A stretch of 64,000 nucleotides of DNA, taken from contig JAIEPE010000019.1 of the NCBI GenBank assembly GCA_019749915.1, positions 1 through 64,000 of the forward strand, in the 5' to 3' direction. This document shows, piece after piece, positions 1 through 8,777 of this stretch. Within the stretch, counting starts at the first letter, position 1. The number at the start of each line of letters is the position of its first letter. The stretch comes from Alphaproteobacteria bacterium. Its GTDB lineage: Bacteria > Pseudomonadota > Alphaproteobacteria > UBA9655. The position numbers were made by a program, and so were the translations under genes. Below the pieces are notes generated by a model, which was given only the letters and a program-made list of their open reading frames with translations, was not told where the DNA came from and ran no database searches.

Positions 1-2
1 AG

Positions 3-3000
3 TTTACGGAGGGCTTGCTGGAAAATACGGACATGATCGCTGCTGTTGGTGAGAACATTGACCGCGAGAAGATTTTTGCGTCCGCTTCTTATCAACAACA
101 GGAAGAACAACTGCTTCATCTTGGGGAAAATTTGTCTCAACGGCAGACAAAAACTGTTTCAGAAGAGCTGGTTTTAAAGGCCATTGAACATCGCGAAGAA
201 GAGCTTGGTTTTGCTTTGTCTGAGGAACAAAGAGGGGCCATCTCCCATCTCTGTTCTGGCCCTGATATTTGCATTCTCAATGGTAAAGCCGGCACTGGTA
301 AAACAACTCTCCTGAAGGCTGTCGCTGAAGCCTATGGAGAAGCTGGCTATGAGGTCTTGGGCACCTCTTTTCAAGGAAAAGTTGTTGATATCATGGAGCA
401 AGAAATTGGCATTCCTTGTCGAACTCTCGACAGCTTTATCTATGCCTGGAATAAGCACAAGACACAAAAGGAGTTAGTTGAAAGTGGCAAGCTTTGGGGA
501 CGGCCTTACATCTATGCCTTTAATAGAATGAAGGAAACAGAGAAATCTCGGTTCACCGAGAAAAATGTGATCATTGTTGACGAAGCCAACATGATTGGAG
601 GGGGACTCTGGGAGCCTTTCTTAAAAGAAGCTGTGGAGAAAGGTGCCAAGGTCCTTATTGTGCAAGACCCTGCCCAGATTAAGTCTCGAGATCCGGGGGA
701 TTATGGCCGCCTTTTTGCAGAACGATATGGTTTTGCTGAAACAACGGAAGTCGTGCGTCAGAGAGTGGGGTGGCAGCGGGAGTGCTCAAAATACCTCAAC
801 GACCATGAGGTCTTGGATGGTCTTAAACCTTATTATGATAAGGGCCATTTGACCTGGTTTAATAACAGGGAGCAAGTCACCCATGCTCTTGCTACATCTT
901 ATGTCAAAGACCAGCTAGAAAACCCCGATCAAACCCGTATTGCCCTTGCTTATCGGAATACGGAAGTTCATGACCTTAACCAAGCGATCCGTCATGTTCT
1001 TCAAGAGCATGGTCAGCTTCAGGAGACCTTCCAACTTCATGGACAAGAGTACGCCATTGGGGACAGGATTCGCTTTACCCAAAATGACAACCATGGACAG
1101 TTTGTACAAAATCTCCAGAGGGAAGATACATCCAAGGGCGTCAAGAACGGAACCTTTGGGACCATTGAATCTTATGACGAAAGATCTGCAACTCTTACCG
1201 TAAGGCTCGAGAACAACAGACTCGTCTGTAACAGACGCGTCTGTTTTAATGCAGATGAGTACACGACCATCACTCATGGATATGCCATGGGAGTTCATAA
1301 GTCAGAAGGCGGAACTTTTGACAAGAGCTTTTTATCGCTCGATCCTCTTCTCGATCCCCATACCTTTCTTGTTTCCATGACCCGTCATCGCCAGGATATT
1401 CAGATCTATATTAACCGGGAGCAGTTTATTGACTTCAAAGACGTTGTAGATCAGATTGGACGCGTCTTTCTGAAGGAAACGATTCAGGATTATCAGATTG
1501 CCGAAGACCAGAAACCTTACTTTGATCGCGTTCAACAATACAAGGATCTGCTCGTTGAAGGCGTAAATCTACGGGAAGAGATTGAAGGAGCCCTTGATCA
1601 AAAGACGCCCCTTTATAAGCATCCCTCCTACCCTGCGTATCAAATGTGCTTTGAGGAGAAGAAGAGGGTGGCGAGCACCATCCTGGAGGACTGGAAGTCT
1701 CATGCGTCCTACACACGCCTTGCAGGCCTTCGGAAAGATGTGCTTGAAGTGGAAGCTGGCTTTCGTCCTCGTCTTCTCTCTGACCTTGAATATCGGGCTT
1801 CTATTCAAGTTCAGGGGTATATGGATATTGCTCTTAAAACCAGAACGCTTTGGAAGGAAATATGTCAAACTCATTCAGGCGCTTTGAGTGCATCTCACCA
1901 TTGCTATGAGGACTATAAAATCCTTAAAACAGAGCGGGATTCCCTGGCATTCGTGTTCCAGGAAAACCAACGTCTTTATGCGCCCTTCTTTAGGGTTACC
2001 AAGGCTTGTTCTCGAGTCCCATCGAGGAATGATGGAGAGATAAAAGATTTCTGGGGTGACGTTATCACCAATGACTCTCGAGTGTACTGGACGGGGGTTA
2101 AATCTCATGCAGAAGCCCATTTTAAATCCCAAAAGGAAAGACTCACCTATGAACGAATTCCTGACGATCAAAAGCCTCACTTTGATGTGTTGAAAGAGTA
2201 TGTGCAGACACGGAATGAGGCGGCAGCTGTTTACAGTCATATACAAAAACAAAAAGATAATTCTATTCAGGAGAGTTCTCCTCAGCCAACTTTCACTCTT
2301 GAGAGGTTTCATGACCTTCAAAAGAGGCGTGATGAATTGGCCCTTAAGATTGTGGACTCTCCTAAGCAATATCAGCCTTTCTTTAACACCCTAAACATCA
2401 AGGAAGACAAGCTATTAACTCATGCGGTTGCGGGAGAATTGCGAGAGAAAATAGCCCTCTATGGCAATGAGACAAACCCTGAGAAACGCTTTCAACAAGC
2501 CATTGAGCTTAAAAGAATTCTCGCCACCTCTAAAGATTACCGTTTTCTGAAAGAAGGAGGGATCGACGCAAACCGTCTCACCTTTGATATTGCCTTTTAT
2601 GACAAACTCAAAGCTGGAGAAATCCCCAAGACTCTTCATCCCGAGGATGTCTATAAGCCCATCCAGAGCTATTTGAAAGCTTCTCAAGAATCGGCCCAAC
2701 TGTGGAAAGTGTTGAGCAGCAAAATTCAAGATCTTTCTCTTCAAAAGCAATGGGAGGAGATCTTTCAAATTCGGAACGAAAATGCATCTCGACTTGTAGC
2801 TAACCCTGTGGCCCTGTCCGTTATCTCAAGTATGAGGCCAGATCTTTCTGCGCGAATAGTCAAGCAAGCCAATTGGTCTCAGAGAGATACGGTTCCTCAA
2901 CTTGGGGAGAAAATCCCGTGGAAACCTAAAGACTTTACAAAGTCTTGGTATTCCATTGAGCACGTTCTGCAAGCGAGCAAGGGACAAACCCTCTCCATTG

Positions 3001-4370
3001 CCTCAGAGCTCTTGGGAGAGGCCAATCGACACCTGTCCAACAAGACAACACTACGGTTTGGAAAAAAGGGCTCCCTCGTTGTAAACGTTTCGGGTACTCA
3101 TGAGGGATTCTGGAAGGACTTTGAATCAGGAGAGGGCGGCAACCTTATCCAGCTCGTTCAGAGAGAGAAAAATTTTAGCTTTAAAGATTCTCTGAGTTAT
3201 TTGGGGGATCGATTAAAGGTAACGCCTGAGACAATACTAAAGCCTTCGCCTAAGGCGCCTCTAGAGAAAACTCGACAGCGAGCTGTCCAGCAAGCTGTGC
3301 AGCAAATTCCTTCTATTGAAGACGCCAAGGAAAGAGCATCTCGCCTGAACTCAGTTTCTGAACTTCAGATGAAGTCAAAGCAAATTCAGGGAACTCTTGC
3401 AGAAACCTATTTGCGCAAGGAACGAGGAATCCAAGGCGAACTTTCCTCTGATCTGCGTTATCTGCCCAAGGGAAGCACTTTCATCTACCAAGGAGAGCGC
3501 AAAACATTAGCCCATGATTGTCTGGTGGCCTTTGGACGTATGGAAACTGGATCTTTGAGTTCTGTTCAACTCACAAAATTAGATGATCAAGGAAACCGCG
3601 CCCGCACCTCTGAGGGAGAAAAGCTTACCAAGATTCAGTATGGGGTGGCCAAGGGATCTTTTGTGACTCTGCAAGAAGACAAAAGCAATACCCGCGTCTT
3701 TATTGCCGAAGGAGTTGAAACAGCTCTCTCCCTTAAGGAAGCTGGCCTCAAGGGCACGATCGTGGCAAGCCTGGGCATTCATAATATTGCCAATTACAAA
3801 GGTCCTCAAAAAGAAATCATCCTTTGTGGAGATAATGATGATCATAAAGAACATTCTAAAACCCACAGCATCCTTGAAGCCACAAAAGAGAATTTTGAGA
3901 CTCAAGGTAAGTCTGTACTGATTATAAAGCCCTTCCATCCAGGAGATGATTTTAATGATGTGCTTAAAAAGAATAATGTACAAGGTGTTAGGGCCTATCT
4001 AAAATCTTACCTCGATCCTGAAAAGCAAATAAAGGTCCAACAAAAGATAGAGGCTCAAACCATTAACAATGGAAAACAGCCAATTACTGAACCGTCTAGA
4101 AGTACAGTCTCTCATTCAGCAAGTGCAACTCAATCAATAGAGGTCATCTCCGACTATATCCAATCGAAGATGAGAGATATCAAGGCTTATGAAGGCACGT
4201 CCCTTGCCCATGAGGCCAAAGATGAGCTGAGAAATTATCTAGCAACTTTGCAAAAGAACGACAGGTTTTTTCAGGACCTTAAAGATCAGAACAAAGAGCT
4301 CATCAAAGAAGCTCAAAAGATCTTTCAAGAGCAGCAACAGCACATCAAAATTCGGGGCATGGAGATGTAG
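3..4370 (+). CDS. traA: Ti-type conjugative transfer protein TraA (helicase and primase/Toprim-like part; 5' end outside window)
   Basis: The reading frame is open back to the first bases, so the start lies upstream and the N-terminal MobA/MobL relaxase domain expected of Ti-type TraA is not seen. Counting from the TTG at 15, residues 90-98 are a P-loop (GKAGTGKTT) and near residue 185 is a Walker B-like VIIVDEAN, as in RecD/TraI-type helicases that unwind DNA during conjugation. A long charged helical stretch follows. Around residues 975-1080 is a primase-like block (FWKDFESGEGGNLI), and near 1210-1310 a Toprim-like domain (FIAEGVETALS, then ILCGDNDD). Family knowledge places such TraA proteins in integrative conjugative elements, including the amplified elements of Rickettsiales. 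The integrase and tRNA fragment at the far end of this region agree. Helicase and Toprim calls are firm; relaxase identity is inferred. Confidence 0.85.
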   Translation, partial: FTEGLLENTDMIAAVGENIDREKIFASASYQQQEEQLLHLGENLSQRQTKTVSEELVLKAIEHREEELGFALSEEQRGAISHLCSGPDICILNGKAGTGKTTLLKAVAEAYGEAGYEVLGTSFQGKVVDIMEQEIGIPCRTLDSFIYAWNKHKTQKELVESGKLWGRPYIYAFNRMKETEKSRFTEKNVIIVDEANMIGGGLWEPFLKEAVEKGAKVLIVQDPAQIKSRDPGDYGRLFAERYGFAETTEVVRQRVGWQRECSKYLNDHEVLDGLKPYYDKGHLTWFNNREQVTHALATSYVKDQLENPDQTRIALAYRNTEVHDLNQAIRHVLQEHGQLQETFQLHGQEYAIGDRIRFTQNDNHGQFVQNLQREDTSKGVKNGTFGTIESYDERSATLTVRLENNRLVCNRRVCFNADEYTTITHGYAMGVHKSEGGTFDKSFLSLDPLLDPHTFLVSMTRHRQDIQIYINREQFIDFKDVVDQIGRVFLKETIQDYQIAEDQKPYFDRVQQYKDLLVEGVNLREEIEGALDQKTPLYKHPSYPAYQMCFEEKKRVASTILEDWKSHASYTRLAGLRKDVLEVEAGFRPRLLSDLEYRASIQVQGYMDIALKTRTLWKEICQTHSGALSASHHCYEDYKILKTERDSLAFVFQENQRLYAPFFRVTKACSRVPSRNDGEIKDFWGDVITNDSRVYWTGVKSHAEAHFKSQKERLTYERIPDDQKPHFDVLKEYVQTRNEAAAVYSHIQKQKDNSIQESSPQPTFTLERFHDLQKRRDELALKIVDSPKQYQPFFNTLNIKEDKLLTHAVAGELREKIALYGNETNPEKRFQQAIELKRILATSKDYRFLKEGGIDANRLTFDIAFYDKLKAGEIPKTLHPEDVYKPIQSYLKASQESAQLWKVLSSKIQDLSLQKQWEEIFQIRNENASRLVANPVALSVISSMRPDLSARIVKQANWSQRDTVPQLGEKIPWKPKDFTKSWYSIEHVLQASKGQTLSIASELLGEANRHLSNKTTLRFGKKGSLVVNVSGTHEGFWKDFESGEGGNLIQLVQREKNFSFKDSLSYLGDRLKVTPETILKPSPKAPLEKTRQRAVQQAVQQIPSIEDAKERASRLNSVSELQMKSKQIQGTLAETYLRKERGIQGELSSDLRYLPKGSTFIYQGERKTLAHDCLVAFGRMETGSLSSVQLTKLDDQGNRARTSEGEKLTKIQYGVAKGSFVTLQEDKSNTRVFIAEGVETALSLKEAGLKGTIVASLGIHNIANYKGPQKEIILCGDNDDHKEHSKTHSILEATKENFETQGKSVLIIKPFHPGDDFNDVLKKNNVQGVRAYLKSYLDPEKQIKVQQKIEAQTINNGKQPITEPSRSTVSHSASATQSIEVISDYIQSKMRDIKAYEGTSLAHEAKDELRNYLATLQKNDRFFQDLKDQNKELIKEAQKIFQEQQQHIKIRGMEM

Positions 4371-4422
4371 AAAAAATGAGGGTTCTTTGAAATCAATTCT
4401 CAGAAACCCTCAAAACCACAAT
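4371..4422 (-). terminator. Rho-independent terminator for the gene at 4429-4671
   Basis: An 8-bp perfect stem (TGAGGGTT 4377-4384 with AACCCTCA 4415-4422) is followed on the minus strand by six T residues (4371-4376). The T tract lies on the minus-strand side only, so it serves the minus-strand gene rather than traA. Confidence 0.65.
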
Positions 4423-4428
4423 CCAGGC

Positions 4429-4671
4429 TTAATCCATACTGCTGCCACATAAGAGTTTTTCAAGCCTCTCCAGGAGGTGTTTAGCCTTTGAGACAAAGAT
4501 TTCCAACTGGTCGAGAATGAGCAGCAATCGCTTGTCTCCTAGCTCATACCCACGGACCGATGCACGAAATATAAAGGTCTCTAGGATTTGAACTGTGAGT
4601 TTGAGTTGCTGAAATTCAAGGGACAACTGCTTGAAAAAATCGGGTGATGCATGTAGATTGGCTCTAGCCAT
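4429..4671 (-). CDS. Small helical protein of unknown function
   Basis: An 80-residue protein beginning MARANLHASP. This start is chosen because AGAAGGAG lies 8 bases upstream; a longer frame to 4728 lacks such a site. The sequence is mostly predicted helix (leucine- and lysine-rich, ending near LLERLEKLL), has no signal peptide or membrane segment, and I do not recognise the family. It sits tail-to-tail with traA and in front of htpG on the same strand, inside the presumed conjugative element, so an accessory role in the element is possible but unproven. A short palindrome TAACATGTTA (4757-4766) upstream could be an operator. Confidence 0.6.
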   Translation of the reverse strand: MARANLHASPDFFKQLSLEFQQLKLTVQILETFIFRASVRGYELGDKRLLLILDQLEIFVSKAKHLLERLEKLLCGSSMD

Positions 4672-4831
4672 AATGTACTCCTTCTGATTCAAGGGGTTAT
4701 TGTGGTTAGCTGTACATGGGTGTTTCAAGCGCCCATGTGCAGCGTTAAAAGAAGTGTAACATGTTAACGTTTGCTAGAAAACAGTTTTTTCAATGATAGA
4801 ATTTCATATGCTTATCTAAAATTTGTGTGTG

Positions 4832-6655
4832 TTAAGAACCTACTTTAAGTTGAGTATTCATGAGTGTTGTAAGGCGATGGGTAAAAAGTTGAGAATCTGA
4901 CACAGGTGCTCCTTCAAGGATAAGAGCTTGGTCATACAAAAGGGCAGCCATTTCTTCCAGTTTTTCTTTCTTATCTTTCTGGTCAACAAGTGAAGATAAG
5001 TTCTGAATTAGGGAGTGATTGGGGTTAATTTCAAAAATCTGTGATGCTGGACTTTGATGCCCTTGAAACATTCCTGAAAGGTGAGGGCTTATGTCTTGAT
5101 TTGATGTTACAAAGCAAACAGGGCTTTCTTTAAGGCGCGTGGAGACCCTTACTTTCTTTACTTTTCCTTGATATTGCTTTTCTAAAAATTCAACAAGTGT
5201 ATCTAAATGTGTATCATCAGACTCCTCAGTATCAAAATTGAGATCTGCTTCTGTAATCGATTTAAGAGGATGGTCTTTATAAGATCTAACGCGAGAAACC
5301 CAAAGTTGGTCTATGGGATCGGTTAATAATAGGACATCGAGCTTACGATTCTGAAAGCCTTCTAGTTGAGGGCTTTTGAGCATCTTTGCGTTATCTTCTC
5401 CGACTAAGTAATAGATCTCCTTCTGACCCTCATTCATATGAGCAACATACTCTTCAAGAGAAATGGGTTTTTCTTTTAGGGTTGTCTTGACACGGATCAG
5501 AGAGAGAAGCTCATCCTGCTTTGCAGGCTCTTCATAAAAGCCTTCCTTTATTATGGCTCCAAAGTTCTGCCAGAACTTTAGATATTCTTCAGGCTCATCT
5601 TTAGCCTTTTTAGCTAAGGTTTCCAAAATCTTCTTTGCTAATGTGCTCTTAATCTTTGAGATACGAGGATCAAACTGCAGAGTTTCACGACTTATATTCA
5701 GAGGAAGATCCTCTGTATCCACAATACCTTTTACAAATCTTAAGTAGGAAGGAAGAAGGTGTTCGCAATCGTCCGTGATAAAAACGCGCTTAATATAAAG
5801 CTTCAGTCTATTTTTTCGATCGGCACTCATTAAATCATAAGATCTAGTGGAAGGAATAAAAAGAAGAGCTGTATACTCGATAATTCCTTCAGCTTTTGTA
5901 TGAAGTGTGCACCAAGGATCATCAAAGGCATGGCTGATATGTTGATAAAAAGATTTATACTGCTCGGGAGTAATTTTGTTTTTAGGCTTTAACCACAGCG
6001 CTCGATCTTCGTTTAACACCTCTTCGGCATCTGTCTTTTTGAGAACGATTGGGAAATCAATGTTTTCAGAATATTTTTCAACTAATGTCTTTAATCGCAA
6101 AGGGACGAGATAGTCTTTTGCTTCCTCCTTAAGATGGAGAACAATTTTTGTTCCAGGAAGGGGTAACTCAGCTTTTTCAACGGTAAAAGAATCAACGCCA
6201 TTGGATGTCCACTTGTAAGCTTCTTTTTTTCCAGCCTTTCGACTTGTAACTTCAACCTCTGAGGCAACCATAAAACAGGTATAGAAGCCAATGCCATATT
6301 GGCCAATAAGGTTGCTATCTTTTTTAGCATCTCCTGTTAACTTCTTCAGAAATTGTGAAGTTCCTGATTTTGCAATTGTTCCAAGATTGTCGACAAGTTC
6401 TTGGCGGGACATGCCGATGCCATTATCCTCAATCGTTAGAGTTTTATTCTGGTCATCAGTGGAGAGGATTATTTTATACTCGATATTTTTTTCAGTAAGA
6501 TCTGGGGTTGTTAATTGAAGGTGCCGCAGTTTATCACAAGCATCAGAAGCATTAGAAATAAGCTCTCTTAAGAAGATTTCTTTATTTGAATAAAGATGAT
6601 GCGTGACCAGTTGTAAAAGCTTACTGACTTCAGCTTGAAACACGTATTCTGACAT
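4832..6655 (-). CDS. htpG: Molecular chaperone HtpG (Hsp90)
   Basis: A 607-residue cytoplasmic Hsp90-family ATP-dependent chaperone of near-normal bacterial length. GHKL ATPase motifs are intact: ELISNASDA at residues 31-39 with the catalytic Glu31 and Mg-binding Asn35, DNGIGM near 76-81, and GQYGIGFY near 113-120. Middle and C-terminal dimerisation domains follow without interruption. The start is supported by GAGGAGAAATCTT just upstream and by a plausible sigma70 promoter. The gene lies between traA and the integrase, so it appears to be carried inside the conjugative element. Whether a second htpG exists elsewhere in the genome cannot be seen. Confidence 0.97.
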   Translation of the reverse strand: MSEYVFQAEVSKLLQLVTHHLYSNKEIFLRELISNASDACDKLRHLQLTTPDLTEKNIEYKIILSTDDQNKTLTIEDNGIGMSRQELVDNLGTIAKSGTSQFLKKLTGDAKKDSNLIGQYGIGFYTCFMVASEVEVTSRKAGKKEAYKWTSNGVDSFTVEKAELPLPGTKIVLHLKEEAKDYLVPLRLKTLVEKYSENIDFPIVLKKTDAEEVLNEDRALWLKPKNKITPEQYKSFYQHISHAFDDPWCTLHTKAEGIIEYTALLFIPSTRSYDLMSADRKNRLKLYIKRVFITDDCEHLLPSYLRFVKGIVDTEDLPLNISRETLQFDPRISKIKSTLAKKILETLAKKAKDEPEEYLKFWQNFGAIIKEGFYEEPAKQDELLSLIRVKTTLKEKPISLEEYVAHMNEGQKEIYYLVGEDNAKMLKSPQLEGFQNRKLDVLLLTDPIDQLWVSRVRSYKDHPLKSITEADLNFDTEESDDTHLDTLVEFLEKQYQGKVKKVRVSTRLKESPVCFVTSNQDISPHLSGMFQGHQSPASQIFEINPNHSLIQNLSSLVDQKDKKEKLEEMAALLYDQALILEGAPVSDSQLFTHRLTTLMNTQLKVGS

Positions 6656-6694
6656 AAGATTTCTCCTCTATTCTGTTTAAATATGATAGACAAA

Positions 6695-6723
6695 AAAATA
6701 ACTGAAGTAAATTTGAAGATCAA
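6695..6723 (-). promoter_or_regulatory. Putative sigma70 promoter of htpG
   Basis: On the minus strand TTGATC (6718-6723) and TATTTT (6695-6700) are separated by 17 bases, about 40 bases upstream of the htpG start. I found no convincing heat-shock sigma factor promoter; a CCCC run further upstream is wrongly spaced. Confidence 0.45.
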
Positions 6724-6803
6724 CATTTTCTCGGGGCCATTCTCAACAATCTTCTAATTAATTTCTTTTTGCTTATTTAACCAAAACCATAAAATGGTCT
6801 GTC

Positions 6804-6840
6804 AAAAAATAAGACCTACCACTTAAGAAGGGTAGGTCTT
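6804..6840 (-). terminator. Rho-independent terminator of the coiled-coil membrane protein gene
   Basis: A perfect 10-bp stem (AAGACCTACC 6811-6820 with GGTAGGTCTT 6831-6840, 10-base loop) is followed on the minus strand by ATTTTTT. It lies 25 bases beyond the stop at 6865. Confidence 0.8.
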
Positions 6841-6864
6841 ATCTCACTTACTTTATTTTTAGTC

Positions 6865-7407
6865 TCATTTTTTCCTTGCTTGTTTTTCCACATGTTGTTT
6901 TTCAGTTATTAGGGGTGCATTAAGACCGCGGGCATAAGTTCTGATAAAGTTTTCTGGCAAAGCATAGGTATTTTGTTTGGCATAGAAATACCCACCCCCA
7001 AGTCCGATAAGGCCAGAGAAGACAACACCTATAAAACAAAAGAGTACTAATTTTTTGTATTTATCTCTCATGGTCTCATCTAGCACACTTTGGGCATTTT
7101 GGATGGATCCATCGAGCTCCAAGAGTCTATGGGTGATGGAATCCTTGATAAGCTGAGAAAATTGCTGTGCCGATTCTCTCGCCATTTCCCTCGCGGCTTC
7201 TTTGATCACGACTTTCATGTGCTCTTGAGTTTCCTCCGAGAGTTTTTCAAAGACATCAAAATGAGCGACAAGCCGCTTATTTGTTTGATCTAAGGTGGTT
7301 GCATAGGTACTTATTTTTTTTATTTCCTCATGAACCTGCTCTCGAATCTGCATAAAGCGCTGAATATCGTTTTCAAATTCATGTTGTTTTAAGTCATTTA
7401 GTGTCAT
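6865..7407 (-). CDS. Coiled-coil protein with one membrane segment, unknown function
   Basis: A 180-residue protein starting MTLNDLKQHEF; GGAT 7 bases upstream supports this start over one 17 codons earlier. Residues 1 to about 120 are charged, heptad-like helix (for example MARESAQQFSQLIKDS), followed by a single hydrophobic segment near 127-147 (LVLFCFIGVVFSGLIGLGGGYF) and a basic tail ending KQARKK. This layout resembles accessory mobilisation or plasmid proteins that tether to the inner membrane, and the gene lies among conjugation genes with its own terminator. I cannot name a family. A role with the transfer machinery is inference from position. Confidence 0.65.
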   Translation of the reverse strand: MTLNDLKQHEFENDIQRFMQIREQVHEEIKKISTYATTLDQTNKRLVAHFDVFEKLSEETQEHMKVVIKEAAREMARESAQQFSQLIKDSITHRLLELDGSIQNAQSVLDETMRDKYKKLVLFCFIGVVFSGLIGLGGGYFYAKQNTYALPENFIRTYARGLNAPLITEKQHVEKQARKK

Positions 7408-7462
7408 AGGCGGTATCCTTTTTGTTAGGTGTTGACTTTTGTTAAGAAGATCTCCCAAATAA

Positions 7463-7579
7463 CCTTGGAGGAGAGACCCTCCAAGGCTACTTTTAGAGAC
7501 GTCGCGTCACCTGGGGTAAAGAGGCACAATATCCCAGGTTTTTGACCTGTGAAGATTGACGCAGTGTTGCAGGTCAAAA
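7463..7579. other. Cluster of three inverted repeats in an intergenic region of the conjugative element
   Basis: Within 117 bases lie CCTTGGAG/CTCCAAGG (7463-7470 and 7479-7486), ACCTGGG/CCCAGGT (7509-7515 and 7533-7539) and TTTTGACCTG/CAGGTCAAAA (7540-7549 and 7570-7579), all perfect. None has a good T tract, so terminators are unlikely. The position between a coiled-coil protein and an excisionase-like gene would suit recombination-protein binding, regulation or a transfer origin; the sequence does not decide. Confidence 0.5.
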
Positions 7580-7604
7580 CTTGTTGAGTCCTTTGTGCGT
7601 TATT

Positions 7605-7829
7605 TTAAGTTCGAGGTTCATAAGATTCTTTTTGTGAAGTGTTGTGCCGAACTCTCTTATTTTCATAATCTTCAATAACCGAAAGATCATAGAGAATGCT
7701 CTTTCCCACTTTGATGTAATTCGGACCGTTTCCGTTCCACCGCCACTGACTCAAGGTGCAGAGGGTGACCTTCCATCTTTCAGCTAACTCAGATGGAGAG
7801 AGGAGGATTTTGTTTTTATGGTCTTTCAA
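7605..7829 (-). CDS. Excisionase/AlpA-type helix-turn-helix protein
   Basis: A small DNA-binding protein with the pattern of excisionase-family winged HTH proteins: LLSPSELAERWKVTLCTLSQWRWNG, then PNYIKVGKSILYDLSVIEDYE. I place the start at a TTG at 7829 (75 residues) because AAAGGAG lies about 10 bases upstream; an ATG at 7931 (108 residues) has no ribosome site and would add an unlikely N-terminal tail. The gene is divergent from the Xre-type regulator at 8070, a common control arrangement for excision of integrated elements. Function as recombination directionality factor or as repressor is inferred. Confidence 0.75.
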   Translation of the reverse strand: MKDHKNKILLSPSELAERWKVTLCTLSQWRWNGNGPNYIKVGKSILYDLSVIEDYENKRVRHNTSQKESYEPRT

Positions 7830-8069
7830 GATGTGATTTCTCCTTTGTGTCGAAAGTTGTATAGATTTACTTTTTGTATAATTTATCACAAATTTTATAA
7901 ATGTCAAATTATTTTCAGAAGAGACATTCATTTTTATCTATCAATTTGTAAACATTGTTGGTATAAGTATGAATATCGTGAAATAAGGAGAAAAAGACAC
8001 AATAAGATTCGTCTAACTTTGTGTCTTAGTTTGTATGAATAAGATAGATCTATTGAAGAGGAGATATTT

Positions 8070-8516
8070 ATGACTGCCATTGCCCAACAAATTGACGTTC
8101 GAATGAAGGCTAAAGATCTATCCATTATGAGCCTTGAAGCAAAAGCGGGCGTTAAGCCTCATGCGGTGCGGAATATCCTCACAGGGAAATCAAAAAACCC
8201 GAGCGCTGTTAATTTGCAAGCCATTGCGGATGTGCTGGGGTGCAGTGTTAAAGATCTTCTGACAGCTCCAACCGTCTTACAGGAAGAAGAAACGCAGCCT
8301 TCTTTAGAAGAGCTTCTTGAAGCCAAGCATGTTAATTCCTCTTTGATGCAAGAGTGTGTGTCAACTATTGAAGATACTTTGAAAAAAACACGCAAGACTT
8401 TGACAAATGTTCAGTTTCTTACCTGTGTCAGAGAGGTTTATATTCACTCCCTTCAAAAGACCCCTCAAAAAGTAAACAAAGAATTTGCCGAGTGGTTTAT
8501 TGATCTAATGGATTGA
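8070..8516 (+). CDS. Xre/Cro-CI family transcriptional regulator
   Basis: A 148-residue protein whose first 65 residues form a lambda-repressor-like HTH (MSLEAKAGVKPHAVRNILTG, then NLQAIADVLGCSVKDLL). The remaining 80 residues are helical and unrecognised. GAGGAG is placed 8 bases before the ATG. The AT-rich 240-base gap to the divergent excisionase-like gene should hold both promoters. It probably controls genes of the conjugative element (inference). Its 3' end overlaps by 20 bases, on the opposite strand, the sensor-kinase remnant ending at 8497. Confidence 0.8.
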   Translation: MTAIAQQIDVRMKAKDLSIMSLEAKAGVKPHAVRNILTGKSKNPSAVNLQAIADVLGCSVKDLLTAPTVLQEEETQPSLEELLEAKHVNSSLMQECVSTIEDTLKKTRKTLTNVQFLTCVREVYIHSLQKTPQKVNKEFAEWFIDLMD

Positions 8517-8777
8517 AGCTCTCCTGATAAAGGAAAGTCATTCGATCCAAATCAAGAAGAAAGGAAACTTTCGTTGTGAAGTCTCCCTTTTCTGATTTGG
8601 AGAGGTTATAACCAATGCGGTTGTGAAGATAAATTTGCTGGAGCTTATGCTTTTCGTTTTGACATACTTCTTTCCTGCTTCAGTAAGAGAATAACGATTG
8701 TCTGTGATTTCAAGGCGAATTGCCCGTTCCCATTCTTGATCTGTTAAATCATCGGGATATCTTTATCTCTTCTCCAT
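8497..8777 (-). pseudogene. Remnant: C-terminal end of a sensor-kinase-like protein joined to a possible transposase start
   Basis: Reading the minus strand from about 8740 to the TAA at 8497 gives a segment containing EITDNRYSLTEAGKK and GDFTTKVSFLLDLD. This parallels EVRDNRYSLTNAGKQ and GEFITKVSFALEPD near the C-terminus of the intact gene at 10568-12049. Immediately upstream, in the same frame, is RYPDDLTDQEW, which resembles the N-terminus of IS5-type transposases, preceded by ATGGAGAAGAGATAA (ATG at 8777, in-frame stop after four codons) with an AAGGAG site. The simplest reading is a paralogue cut by an insertion sequence and then mostly deleted. The kinase homology is direct comparison within the window; the transposase call is by family resemblance. 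Confidence 0.7.

Noticed and set aside
4741-4831. TAACATGTTA palindrome as a defined operator
   Set aside because: Ten bases are too few to assign a regulator; mentioned only in the neighbouring gene entry.
6656-6780. Heat-shock sigma factor or CIRCE control of htpG
   Set aside because: No TTAGCACTC-N9-GAGTGCTAA and no properly spaced sigma32-type -35/-10 pair; a sigma70-like pair fits better.
7605-8516. Toxin-antitoxin pair
   Set aside because: The two genes are divergent DNA-binding proteins of excisionase and Xre type; neither resembles a toxin.
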